A stretch of 64,000 bases of DNA from Campylobacter concisus (GTDB lineage: Bacteria; Campylobacterota; Campylobacteria; Campylobacterales; Campylobacteraceae). Every line of letters begins with the position of its first letter. Position 1 is the stretch's first letter. Under the pieces are notes generated by a model. It was not told the origin of the DNA and did not search any database. It saw only the letters and a program-made list of their open reading frames with translations. The DNA lies in contig NZ_CP060705.1 of the NCBI RefSeq assembly GCF_003048835.2, forward strand, positions 186,001-250,000. Direction: 5' to 3'. The translations under genes and the position numbers were made by a program. Shown in pieces: positions 36,511 through 44,602 of the stretch.

Positions 36511-36720
36511 TTTTGCAAATTTAATCAAGCTATTTTGCTGTTTTGCAAATTTTAAAACTTTATTCACTCGCCTTAGCAGACTACTAAATTTAGGTCTCGT
36601 AGCTACTCGCCACTAAATTTAGAGCCGTGATATGCTCGCTTATAAATTTTAAAATTTGGTAGAGTTTTTAACCGCATGCGGTGCTTTAGCACCATTGCAT
36701 GCCCCTCTAACGTGCGAGGG
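36511..36720. repeat. Intergenic direct repeat, copy A
   Basis: First copy of an imperfect direct repeat. A 30-base block (36572-36601) is identical to 36883-36912, and the similarity continues through CGCCACTAAATTTAGA, a GTGATATGC block and an ATGCGGTG block. No open frame or tRNA-like fold was seen. It lies between petC and a small helical-protein gene; the second copy follows the hairpin element. Confidence 0.6.
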
Positions 36721-36728
36721 GTTTAGGG

Positions 36729-36822
36729 TATTTAAAAAGGGGGATAAGGGGACGGCTTTGCTTCGCAAGCTCGCAACTGCAAGCAGAACGTAATTCAAGT
36801 CCCCTTGTCTTCCTTTTAAATA
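36729..36822. repeat. Long imperfect inverted repeat (hairpin element)
   Basis: The left arm (36729-36753, ending AAGGGGAC) and right arm (36799-36822, starting GTCCCCTT) can pair over about 24 bases with a few mismatches. The 45-base loop holds a smaller hairpin, TTGC-TTC-GCAA. It sits between the two direct-repeat copies. It could be a structured RNA, a terminator-like element or a miniature mobile repeat; no transposase is present. Confidence 0.5.
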
Positions 36823-36829
36823 AAAAGAA

Positions 36830-37000
36830 ATTTGCGAATTTAATTAAGCTATTATTGCAAATTTTAAAATTTACTCACTCGTCTTAGCAGACTACTAAAT
36901 TTAGGTCTCGTAAAAGCTCGCCACTAAATTTAGAAGCGTGATATGCCAGTTCTAATTTAAAAATTTGCTAGACGCTAACCAATGCGGTGTGCCCGTGCGA
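36830..37000. repeat. Intergenic direct repeat, copy B
   Basis: Second copy of the repeat at 36511-36720, somewhat shorter, with the same order of blocks: CTATT, the 30-base identical block at 36883-36912, CGCCACTAAATTTAGA, GTGATATGC, AATGCGGTG. The following stretch to 37168 is AAATTT-rich and shows no gene. Confidence 0.6.
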
Positions 37001-37168
37001 TAGGATATGTTTTAAAAGTGCAGGAATTTTGGCAAAAATGGCATAACATCGAAGTATAGTATTCATAAAGCAACTAAATTTGCACTATCTATCAAATTTA
37101 TACGCTAAAAGCTACCAAATTTCAGACAAAACAGCCAAATTTAGTCTCACTATCAAGCTAAATTTAGA

Positions 37169-37456
37169 CTAAATTTCCTTAGCGATCTTGCTCATTTTGT
37201 TTATCAGCTCTTCGCGCTCGCTTGATTTTAGGTTGCCGTATTGAAGCTTTGTCATCATCTGCATGAAGTCAAACTGCTTAAACATCTGCGCATCGCTCTT
37301 TAGCTCTTTTTCAAGCTTTTCGTAGATCTTCTCTGTCTCTTCGTTGGCTTTTTCTAAATTTTGCAAAAAGCTCCCAGTTGCGCTTGCATCAAGGTCGTTT
37401 TTTGCCGCCTTGTCGATGGCATTTTTTAAATTTGATAAATTTTCAGAAATTTTCAT
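37169..37456 (-). CDS. Small helical protein of unknown function
   Basis: A 95-residue, strongly charged, helical protein (MKISENLSNLKNAIDKAAKND..., then EEREKANEETEKIYEKLEKE-type coiled-coil heptads and a Met-rich FDFMQMMTKLQYG segment). The frame is open further upstream, but the ATG at 37456 has AGGAAG 7 bases before it and gives a more natural N-terminus. It lies downstream of the metallo-beta-lactamase-fold gene on the same strand. No family recognised. Confidence 0.6.
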   Translation of the reverse strand: MKISENLSNLKNAIDKAAKNDLDASATGSFLQNLEKANEETEKIYEKLEKELKSDAQMFKQFDFMQMMTKLQYGNLKSSEREELINKMSKIAKEI

Positions 37457-37500
37457 CTGCACTTCCTTTTGGATTTTAAAATTTAGAGCAAATTTTATTC

Positions 37501-38589
37501 CTAAATTTCCTCCCACCACTTTTTGCTAGGTGGATTTTGCGCGGTGAAAATCTCTCCGATCATCGGCGTGGCGAAATTTAGCTCAAGCTTCTCCACCGCA
37601 TTTATAAATCGCCTAATCGGCTCGTCCCAAGCGTGATAAGAAAGATCAAATTTGCCCCAGTGCACCGGCACGCCAAGCTTTGCGTCAAGATCTTTTAGCG
37701 CTTGCGCCGACTCTTCTGGCTTCATATGCACGTAGGGCCAGCCGTCGCTGTAAGCGCCATTTTCTATGAAAACTAGATCAAATCCGCCAAATTTCTCACT
37801 TATCATCTTAAAATGCTCGCCGTATCCGCCGTCACCGCTAAAATAAAAGCTAAAGTCAGCCTCCTCTACCGCCCAGCCGCCCCAAAGCGTGCCATTTCTT
37901 TTAAATGTGCGCCCGCTAAAGTGTCTTGAAGGGCAAAAAGTGAAGTTTAAATTTCCTATTTTTTGATCATTAAACCAGTTAAACTCGTAAATTTTATCTG
38001 CGTTAACGCCCCATTTTACGAGGTGGGCTTTTACGCCAAGTGGCACTAGAAACTTGCAAATTCTATCTTTTAGCTCAAGGATCGTTTTATAGTCAAGATG
38101 GTCGTAGTGATCGTGCGAGATGAGGGCGATGTCGATCACCTCTGGGTAGTCGCTGGCGGTGATGGCGTGCTCGTAGGCAAAGGGCTTGCCGCCAACTGGC
38201 AGCGGAAATGCTCGGTGCAAAACTGGGTCCGTGACGATCGTTTTGTCATCAAGCTTGCAGATGAGGCTAACGTGCCCAAGCCAGATAAACTCGCCGTTTT
38301 TGAGGGCATTTGCGTTAAATTTTAAATTTGGCAAAGGGCGCTTTGGTAGCTTGCTCTTTGGTGGAAAGAGCGCTTGAAGGGTGAAATTTAGCATAGATGC
38401 TTGCGGACTTTTCTTTACTAGATCGATCGTTGGCTCTAAATTTATAAAAACTTTGCCATTAAAATTTGGCGAAGCATCTATGAGCTTTTGGCTCTTAACA
38501 TCTGGCATGCCACCAAAAACTGGGGCAAATTTCATAAATGCAAAAACTGAAGCAATAAATAAAACTATGACTATAAAAATTTCCATCAA
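37501..38589 (-). CDS. Metallo-beta-lactamase-fold hydrolase (RomA/UlaG-like)
   Basis: A 362-residue MBL-fold protein with an N-terminal membrane helix (residues 3-20). The metal-binding motif is SHDHYDHLD, and further ligands are visible in CPSRHFSGRT, YFSGDGGYGEHF and VHWGKFDLSYH. The layout resembles the RomA/NAPE-PLD-like branch, which acts on lipid or lactone substrates. The substrate is not predictable. The coding DNA is GC-richer than the surroundings. Start is ATG at 38589 after AAAAGGTTATTG. Confidence 0.8.
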   Translation of the reverse strand: MMEIFIVIVLFIASVFAFMKFAPVFGGMPDVKSQKLIDASPNFNGKVFINLEPTIDLVKKSPQASMLNFTLQALFPPKSKLPKRPLPNLKFNANALKNGEFIWLGHVSLICKLDDKTIVTDPVLHRAFPLPVGGKPFAYEHAITASDYPEVIDIALISHDHYDHLDYKTILELKDRICKFLVPLGVKAHLVKWGVNADKIYEFNWFNDQKIGNLNFTFCPSRHFSGRTFKRNGTLWGGWAVEEADFSFYFSGDGGYGEHFKMISEKFGGFDLVFIENGAYSDGWPYVHMKPEESAQALKDLDAKLGVPVHWGKFDLSYHAWDEPIRRFINAVEKLELNFATPMIGEIFTAQNPPSKKWWEEI

Positions 38590-38908
38590 TAACCTTTTTA
38601 AATTTAAAGGTTGGATTATATTTTAGATTTTTAAATTTCAATTTCATTTAATTAACCCAAGCTTAAAGAATTAATTTTTAAGTTTAAACTTAATTAAGAT
38701 AATTTTACTCTTTTTAGTAATTATCTGTTATGAAATATTAATCTTTTTTGATTAATTACACGAAAATAACGCCTTTTAATAGTATATCTTAAACTAATAT
38801 AAAATAAAAATTTAATTTCAAAAATACAAAATTTGTCAGATAGCTGACGGAATTTAATCGCCAGAAGTTATAGAATTGTTTCAAAAATTTCAGGAAGGAG
38901 CGTTTGAG
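38590..38908. promoter_or_regulatory. Upstream region of the hydrogenase operon
   Basis: This 319-base gap between divergent genes is AT-rich. It contains TTAATC-TTTTTT-GATTAA (about 38738-38755) and the short inverted repeat GTCAG-ATAG-CTGAC (38835-38848), possible regulator sites. I found no clear GG-N10-GC sigma-54 element. A TATAAT-like -10 could not be chosen with certainty. Confidence 0.35.
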
Positions 38909-39007
38909 ATGTTAAATAAAAATTTAACTATCTCTATTCATGTGATTAACAATCACTCTATTAGTGAGCAGGGCGGTCTTGCCTTGTTTTTTAGGAGGAA
39001 TTTATGA
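38909..39007 (+). CDS. 32-residue leader peptide coupled to hyfA
   Basis: ATG at 38909 follows a strong ribosome site (AGGAAGGAG, 38892-38900). The 32-codon frame reads MLNKNLTISIHVINNHSISE and on to FFRRNL, stopping at 39007 so that its TGA overlaps the hyfA ATG (ATGA). Two Arg codons (AGGAGG) double as the hyfA ribosome site. It may be a translationally coupled leader that controls hydrogenase synthesis, or a small protein in its own right. No homologue is known to me. Confidence 0.4.
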   Translation: MLNKNLTISIHVINNHSISEQGGLALFFRRNL

Positions 39008-39573
39008 AAAAACATAAATTTGTGATTGCCGATTCTAAACGCTGCATAGGATGTGCGACCTGTATGGCTGCATGTTTTAAAAGTGCTTATGAACGCGGCA
39101 AACTATCACGTGCAAGGCTAAGCGTCTTAAGAGAAGCTAGCGGTGTTATGCCGACTCAGTGCAGACAATGCGACGATGGCCCTTGCGCAAATGTATGCCC
39201 AACTGGAGCGTTGCGATTTAACGATAATTGCATCGAGCTTCACGAGGAAATTTGTATAGGTTGCAAGATGTGCACGATCGCTTGCCCTTATGGTGCGATA
39301 AGCTCAAGTGCAGAGCTTATGCCTTCAGTAAATTACGCTGTCGAGCCAAAATACTATCTTGAAGTAGAGTCACAATCAGGCGCAAAAAACATCGCAGTTA
39401 AATGTGATATGTGCTTTGGCCGTGAAAATGGACCAGCTTGCGTTGATGTATGCCCAACAAGTGCTCTTATAATGGTAGATCCAGAAGAGGGCAAACATAA
39501 GCTTGGCAAGAGGATAGACTACGAAGCAGCGAATAAATTTGCTACTAAAATTTTAAACGGACAAGGAGCATAA
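39004..39573 (+). CDS. hyfA: Hydrogenase-4 four-cluster ferredoxin subunit
   Basis: A 189-residue HyfA/HycB-type electron-transfer protein with four [4Fe-4S] sites: RCIGCATCMAACF, CRQCDDGPCANVCP, ICIGCKMCTIACP and CDMCFGRENGPACVDVCP. In the E. coli complexes this subunit links formate dehydrogenase to the hydrogenase arm. First structural gene of the operon, 1 base before hyfB; AGGAGG lies upstream. Confidence 0.92.
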   Translation: MKKHKFVIADSKRCIGCATCMAACFKSAYERGKLSRARLSVLREASGVMPTQCRQCDDGPCANVCPTGALRFNDNCIELHEEICIGCKMCTIACPYGAISSSAELMPSVNYAVEPKYYLEVESQSGAKNIAVKCDMCFGRENGPACVDVCPTSALIMVDPEEGKHKLGKRIDYEAANKFATKILNGQGA

Positions 39574-39574
39574 G

Positions 39575-41542
39575 ATGACTACGGTTTATATGCTATTTCT
39601 TGTAAGTGCCGTCGTTAGTATCTTGCTCTACTGCGCTCCAAAAGCCGCTGTTAAAGTTGGTTTTGGACTAAGTGCTATAAGCTGCTTTTATGCGATGTGT
39701 CACTTCGTTGCAAATATGGGAGTAAGTGATAGCTTTGCTCTTATGGATGGCTTTTTGTATTCGCCAAAATTTGCACTAAATCCACTTGGAAATTTCTTCA
39801 GCTTTGTCGTTGTTTTCATCGGATTTGCAAGTAGTGTTTATGGTATGAGCTATGCAGAAGAGTACATAAAAAAAGCAAATGTTGGTGTGTTTGCATGTTT
39901 GTTTAACACATTTATCCTTTCAATGCTTCTAGTAATTAGCGCTGATAATGTATTTTGCTTTGTTGTTTTATGGGAGCTTATGACTCTTGTATCATCATTT
40001 CTTATCATCGTCAATGACGGTAAAAATACACTTAAAGCGGTTATGGTATATCTTGGTATCGCACAAATCGGTGCATTTTGTATAACCTGTGGCTTGCTTA
40101 TCACAGCTTACTATGCAGGAAGCTTTGAATTTAGCGCATTTATGGGTGTTAAGATGCCATTTGGCGCTTCTGCTGCTGTATTTGTACTATTCTTGGTCGG
40201 CTTTGGTAGTAAGGCTGGTATGTGGCCATTCCACGTTTGGCTTCCACAAGCTCACCCAGCAGCACCATCAAACGTTTCAGCCCTTATGTCAGGCGTTATG
40301 ATTAAAGTTGCTCTATTTACACTAGTTAAATTTACACTTTACCTACCACTTAGTACATATTTTGGTCTTACAATACTCGCTCTTGGTGCAGCTAGCTCAC
40401 TATTTGGTGTTTTATACGCTCTTTGCCAACACGACTTCAAAGCCTTGCTTGCTTACCACTCAGTTGAGAACATAGGCATCATCTTACTAGGTCTTGGCAC
40501 TGGTATTTACGGTGTTGCAGCTGGAAATTTAACACTTGCAGCAGTAGGTTTTCTAGCAGGTTGCTACCACGTAGTCAATCACGCTATATTTAAAGGTCTG
40601 CTTTTCCTTTGCGCTGGTTCAGTTATCCACGCTACTCATACACAAAATATGGACATCCTTGGTGGTCTTGCCAAAAAAATGCCATGGACAAGCCTTGGTA
40701 TGTTTATAGGTATCATGGGTATCGCAGCTTTGCCTCCAGTAAATGGCTTTGTTTCAGAGTGGTTTACATATCAAGGTATGCTTCAAGGCGCGATGGGAGA
40801 AGGAACGTTAGTTAGATATGCATTTACACTTGGTGTTGTAGCTCTTGCGCTAACAGGCGTTTTGGTTGGCATGCACCTTAAACTTTACGCTGTTATCTTT
40901 GCAGGTACTCCAAGAGATCAAAAAATTTGGGAAAATGCTAAAGAGAGTCCGATAGGTATGGTTCTTGGTATGATCATCCTAATGATAGGCTGCGTTGGCT
41001 TTGGTCTTGGCGCAAACTACATAGTTGATTACATTATGCAAGCTGTAAATTCTATCGCTATAAGTGACTATAAAGCTAGCCTTGGTGCTATAAATGTAAC
41101 TTCACCTATGGGCAGTATGATCTCAACTCCACTTATCGCTTTAGTCCTATGTGCGACTATGATTTTGCCATTTATCATCCTTGCTGTCATGAAAGCAAAC
41201 AGAGATAAACCACGCGAAACTGATCCTTGGGCTTGTGGCTTTAAATATAGCTCACGTATGCAAATGACAGGTGGTCCATTCACTGGCGACCTTAGAAAAA
41301 TTATGCAATGGCTATTTAGAGCTGATAAAAAAGTAGTTACTAGAAATTATTTTGACGCGGTTGAGTATCACAACCATCCAAAAGATATTTGGTGGGGAAT
41401 GTTTTATGAGCCAGTCATTAAATGGTGTGTGAAATTTGCTGATAAGTTAGGTATCGTTCAAAGTGGTTATACAAATGTATATGCACTTTATATCTTGCTA
41501 TATCTTTGTGTCATACTTGCTGTGGGCTACTTTTTAGTTTAG
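39575..41542 (+). CDS. hyfB: Hydrogenase-4 antiporter-like membrane subunit B
   Basis: A 655-residue Mrp/NuoL-like proton-translocating subunit with about 14-16 helices. The family block GFGSKAGMWPFHVWLPQAHPAAPSNVSALMSG is clear (near residues 208-240), together with LLAYHSVENIG and NHAIFKGLLFLCAGSV. A long C-terminal extension ends in another helix, as in HyfB/HycC. It likely couples hydrogen evolution to ion pumping. Confidence 0.93.
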   Translation: MTTVYMLFLVSAVVSILLYCAPKAAVKVGFGLSAISCFYAMCHFVANMGVSDSFALMDGFLYSPKFALNPLGNFFSFVVVFIGFASSVYGMSYAEEYIKKANVGVFACLFNTFILSMLLVISADNVFCFVVLWELMTLVSSFLIIVNDGKNTLKAVMVYLGIAQIGAFCITCGLLITAYYAGSFEFSAFMGVKMPFGASAAVFVLFLVGFGSKAGMWPFHVWLPQAHPAAPSNVSALMSGVMIKVALFTLVKFTLYLPLSTYFGLTILALGAASSLFGVLYALCQHDFKALLAYHSVENIGIILLGLGTGIYGVAAGNLTLAAVGFLAGCYHVVNHAIFKGLLFLCAGSVIHATHTQNMDILGGLAKKMPWTSLGMFIGIMGIAALPPVNGFVSEWFTYQGMLQGAMGEGTLVRYAFTLGVVALALTGVLVGMHLKLYAVIFAGTPRDQKIWENAKESPIGMVLGMIILMIGCVGFGLGANYIVDYIMQAVNSIAISDYKASLGAINVTSPMGSMISTPLIALVLCATMILPFIILAVMKANRDKPRETDPWACGFKYSSRMQMTGGPFTGDLRKIMQWLFRADKKVVTRNYFDAVEYHNHPKDIWWGMFYEPVIKWCVKFADKLGIVQSGYTNVYALYILLYLCVILAVGYFLV

Positions 41543-41551
41543 GAGACGAAA

Positions 41552-42472
41552 ATGCAAACTATACTTTTAATGATATTTCAAGTAGTCGTTATCGTTTTGG
41601 TAGCTCCTTTGTTTGATGGTATGGCAAGAAAACTTAGAGCTAAACTTCAATCAAAACAAGGTAGCGATTTCTTTCAAACATATCGCGACATTATAAAGCT
41701 TTTTAGAAGAGGAAGAACCGTCCCTGAGTGCTCTCACTGGGTATTTAGATGGGCTCCATTTTTCCTTTTTGCAACTTCAGCTGCAGTGCTAGCTGCTATA
41801 CCTATCACTTATAGCAAAGACACTGTATTTGGAGCATATTCAGATATATTTGTTATCCTCTATCTTGGTGCGCTACTTAGATTTGTATTTGGTGCAGCTT
41901 CAATGGATAGTGGCAACCCATTTGCAGCAACAGGTGGCGGCAGGGAGCAAATGCTTGGTGTTTATGTTGAGCCAGTTATGATTATGTGCTTAATCGTAGT
42001 TATGCTTGCAGCTAAAACATCAAATTTAGTTGAGATCCAAGAGATGGTAAGAACTGGCGTTATCGGATATCAAATTCCAAGTTTTGCCGTTGCTTCTATC
42101 GCATTTTTGTGGTGTATGTATGTTGAGACTGGTAGAAAGCCATTTGACTTAGCTGAAGCAGAACAAGAGCTTCAAGAGGGTGTTCTTGGTGAGTACGCTG
42201 GTAGCGACCTTGGCTTAGTTCAAGCATCACTTATATTAAAACAGTTTGCTATGATCGGACTTTTCCTAAGCATATTTGAGCCATGGAATTTTAGCAATCC
42301 TTTCTTAGCTATTATCGTTTTTGTGATAAAAACTGGAGTATTTTACGTCGCAGCTGTATTTATAGACAACTTTGGACCACGCTTTAAAATGACTTCATCT
42401 TTACGCAAAAATGCTCTTGGTGCACTTGCTATTTCGTTTGTTGCACTAACACTTTATGTAGTAGGAGCGTGA
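41552..42472 (+). CDS. hyfC: Hydrogenase-4 membrane subunit C (NuoH-like)
   Basis: A 306-residue NuoH/HycD-type protein with about eight helices that anchors the hydrophilic hydrogenase arm. Conserved blocks include DIIKLFRRGRTVPE, MDSGNPFAATGGGREQML and the ETGRKPFDLAEAEQELQEG segment (near residue 190-210) facing the quinone-like channel. 9 bases after hyfB and 1 base before hyfE. No separate HyfD gene intervenes. Confidence 0.94.
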   Translation: MQTILLMIFQVVVIVLVAPLFDGMARKLRAKLQSKQGSDFFQTYRDIIKLFRRGRTVPECSHWVFRWAPFFLFATSAAVLAAIPITYSKDTVFGAYSDIFVILYLGALLRFVFGAASMDSGNPFAATGGGREQMLGVYVEPVMIMCLIVVMLAAKTSNLVEIQEMVRTGVIGYQIPSFAVASIAFLWCMYVETGRKPFDLAEAEQELQEGVLGEYAGSDLGLVQASLILKQFAMIGLFLSIFEPWNFSNPFLAIIVFVIKTGVFYVAAVFIDNFGPRFKMTSSLRKNALGALAISFVALTLYVVGA

Positions 42473-42473
42473 G

Positions 42474-43118
42474 ATGCAAACACTAGATATATTAGCCATT
42501 TGCATGATCGTAACTTCGCTTGCGGTTTTTGGTCTTAGAAGCTTGAAACTCTCAATCATCGCTTATGCGATAGAGACACTACTTTTAGTTAGTATATTTT
42601 TCTTGCTATCTGAGAAATTTAACGCTGAGCAGCTAAAAACTTGGGCGATCGTTGCGTTTTTTACCAAAGTTCTTTTCGTGCCAGGAATTTTGTTCTGGCT
42701 TATCAAAAAACTTGGCGTAGTTAGCGAAGATGAGCCAGTTGGTGGATTTTTTGTAAGCCCTGTTATTGCTATGGGATTTTCTCTAGCTCTTTCAATGAGT
42801 ATCCACCCTATATTTTTAAAATTCTCTCTTATCAAAGAAGAGATCATGTTAATCGCTGCTGGAACAGTCTTTATGATGGGAATTTTTGGCTTTATGTTAA
42901 GAAACTCATTTGTAAAACAAATTCTAGCTTACTGCTTGTTTGAAAACGGTATCCACCTAAGCCTTGCTCTAATGGCTTATAACTCACATGAGCTAGTTGA
43001 GCTTGGAATTTTAACAGATGCGATATTTGCTGTTATTATCATGAGCGTTCTAGCGATTAGATTTTATAAAGCTTATGATAGCTTAGATACTTCTAAAGCT
43101 TCAAATTTAAGGGGTTAG
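42474..43118 (+). CDS. hyfE: Hydrogenase-4 membrane subunit E
   Basis: A 214-residue NuoK-like small membrane subunit with about six to seven helices (LDILAICMIVTSLAVFGLRS, LAYCLFENGIHLSLALMA). HyfE is larger than NuoK and contains its core in the C-terminal half, which fits. Encoded between hyfC and hyfF with 1-2 base gaps. Confidence 0.88.
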   Translation: MQTLDILAICMIVTSLAVFGLRSLKLSIIAYAIETLLLVSIFFLLSEKFNAEQLKTWAIVAFFTKVLFVPGILFWLIKKLGVVSEDEPVGGFFVSPVIAMGFSLALSMSIHPIFLKFSLIKEEIMLIAAGTVFMMGIFGFMLRNSFVKQILAYCLFENGIHLSLALMAYNSHELVELGILTDAIFAVIIMSVLAIRFYKAYDSLDTSKASNLRG

Positions 43119-43120
43119 AG

Positions 43121-44602
43121 ATGGATAGTTTAGCTTTAATACTTATCATACCGCTCCTTGGTGCTTTGATCTTGTTTTTAAGTCCTAAAAACTATGCAGT
43201 ACTTAGCGGACTTCATGTCTTGTTTTCTGCTGCGACATCAGTGGCTTTACTTAACAATGTTCTTAAAGTTTTAAGTGGCGGAACTTTTTATAGTTTTGAT
43301 AAATTTTTATTCTTAGATAGCTTAGGCTGTGTTTTCTTGGTGCTTATCGCCGTAACTGGATTTATAGTAAATTTCTACTCTATCCACTATATGAGATGGG
43401 AGCTTGAAGATGGACACATTCACTTAAGTGATCTTAAAAAATACTACGCACTAAGCCATGTATTTATCTTTACAATGACTTTAAGCGTTATTTGCAACAA
43501 CGTTGCGTTTATGTGGGCAGCTATCGAGGCTACTACACTAGCTTCTGTATTTTTGGTTGCTATTCATAAAGATCAAAAATCAACAGAGAGTGGTTATAAA
43601 TACATCGTTCTTTGCTCAATCGGCCTAGCATTTGCTCTTTATGCAACTGTTCTTCTATACTCAGCTACATATAGCACATTAGGAGATGGTGAGGCTTCTA
43701 TGCAGTTTTCAAGCATAATGGAAAATGCTAAAAATCTAAATCCAGATGCAGCAAAACTTATCTTTGTATTTGCGCTAATTGGTTTTGGTACAAAAGCTGG
43801 TCTTGCTCCAACTCACACTTGGTTGCCAGACGTTCACGCTGAAGGTCCAGCACCTATCTCAGCATTGCTATCAGGTGTGCTTTTAAAATGTGCGATGCTT
43901 GCACTTTTAAGATACTACGCTATCGCAGCTCAAGCAGTTGGATTTAGCTTTGTTGAAGGCATAATGATCGTATCAGGAACTATCACACTTTTTGTAGCGG
44001 GATTTTTCCTAATAAGACAACACAACGTAAAAAGAATGTTTGCATACCACTCAATCGTTCACATGGGTGTTATCGCATTTGCACTTGGTGTTGGCGGTAA
44101 ATTTGGTCTATTTGCAGCGATATTCCACTGCTTAGCTCACAGCTTCACAAAAGCTTTGGCTTTCTGCACAACAGGCAACATAGCAAGAATTTACGGTCAC
44201 AAAGATATGAGTAAGATGGGTGGCATGATTAAGATCGCACCTATTACAACTATTTTGTTTGGTGCAGCTGTATGCTCACTAGTTGGTGTTCCAGCATTTG
44301 CTATATTTGTTAGCGAATATAACGTCTTCGTTGGAGCTATCACAAGTGGTCAATATATCGCAGTTGCGCTATTTGCTATTGCACTTGCAGTTATTTTCAT
44401 AGCTGACTTTGCGCACTTTAATATGGCAAGCTTTGGCGAGCCAAAAGGTGTGGTTGTTCATAATAAAGAGATGAGTTTGTTTGAAAATTTACCTCTTATA
44501 GCACTCTGTGCCCTTATCATAATCTTTGGCGTATGGCACGTAGATAGCTTTTATACGCTAGTAAATAACGGTGTTAATATAATGATGGGAGCTTTAAAAT
44601 GA
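43121..44602 (+). CDS. hyfF: Hydrogenase-4 antiporter-like membrane subunit F
   Basis: A 493-residue Mrp-family antiporter-like subunit with about 14 helices. The key block GFGTKAGLAPTHTWLPDVHAEGPAPISALLSG (near residue 225) has the conserved Lys and acidic residues, and MFAYHSIVHMGV follows. In E. coli, HyfF is the third antiporter-like subunit; here it is the second, since HyfD is missing. ATGA overlap with hyfG. Confidence 0.93.
   Translation: MDSLALILIIPLLGALILFLSPKNYAVLSGLHVLFSAATSVALLNNVLKVLSGGTFYSFDKFLFLDSLGCVFLVLIAVTGFIVNFYSIHYMRWELEDGHIHLSDLKKYYALSHVFIFTMTLSVICNNVAFMWAAIEATTLASVFLVAIHKDQKSTESGYKYIVLCSIGLAFALYATVLLYSATYSTLGDGEASMQFSSIMENAKNLNPDAAKLIFVFALIGFGTKAGLAPTHTWLPDVHAEGPAPISALLSGVLLKCAMLALLRYYAIAAQAVGFSFVEGIMIVSGTITLFVAGFFLIRQHNVKRMFAYHSIVHMGVIAFALGVGGKFGLFAAIFHCLAHSFTKALAFCTTGNIARIYGHKDMSKMGGMIKIAPITTILFGAAVCSLVGVPAFAIFVSEYNVFVGAITSGQYIAVALFAIALAVIFIADFAHFNMASFGEPKGVVVHNKEMSLFENLPLIALCALIIIFGVWHVDSFYTLVNNGVNIMMGALK

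Noticed and set aside
36660-36830. tRNA gene or CRISPR array in the petC downstream gap
   Set aside because: No cloverleaf arms or CCA-like end, and only two imperfect long copies rather than regular short repeats with spacers.
38820-38905. Sigma-54 promoter for the hydrogenase operon
   Set aside because: Searched for GG-N10-GC with TGGCAC/TTGC flanks; none found.
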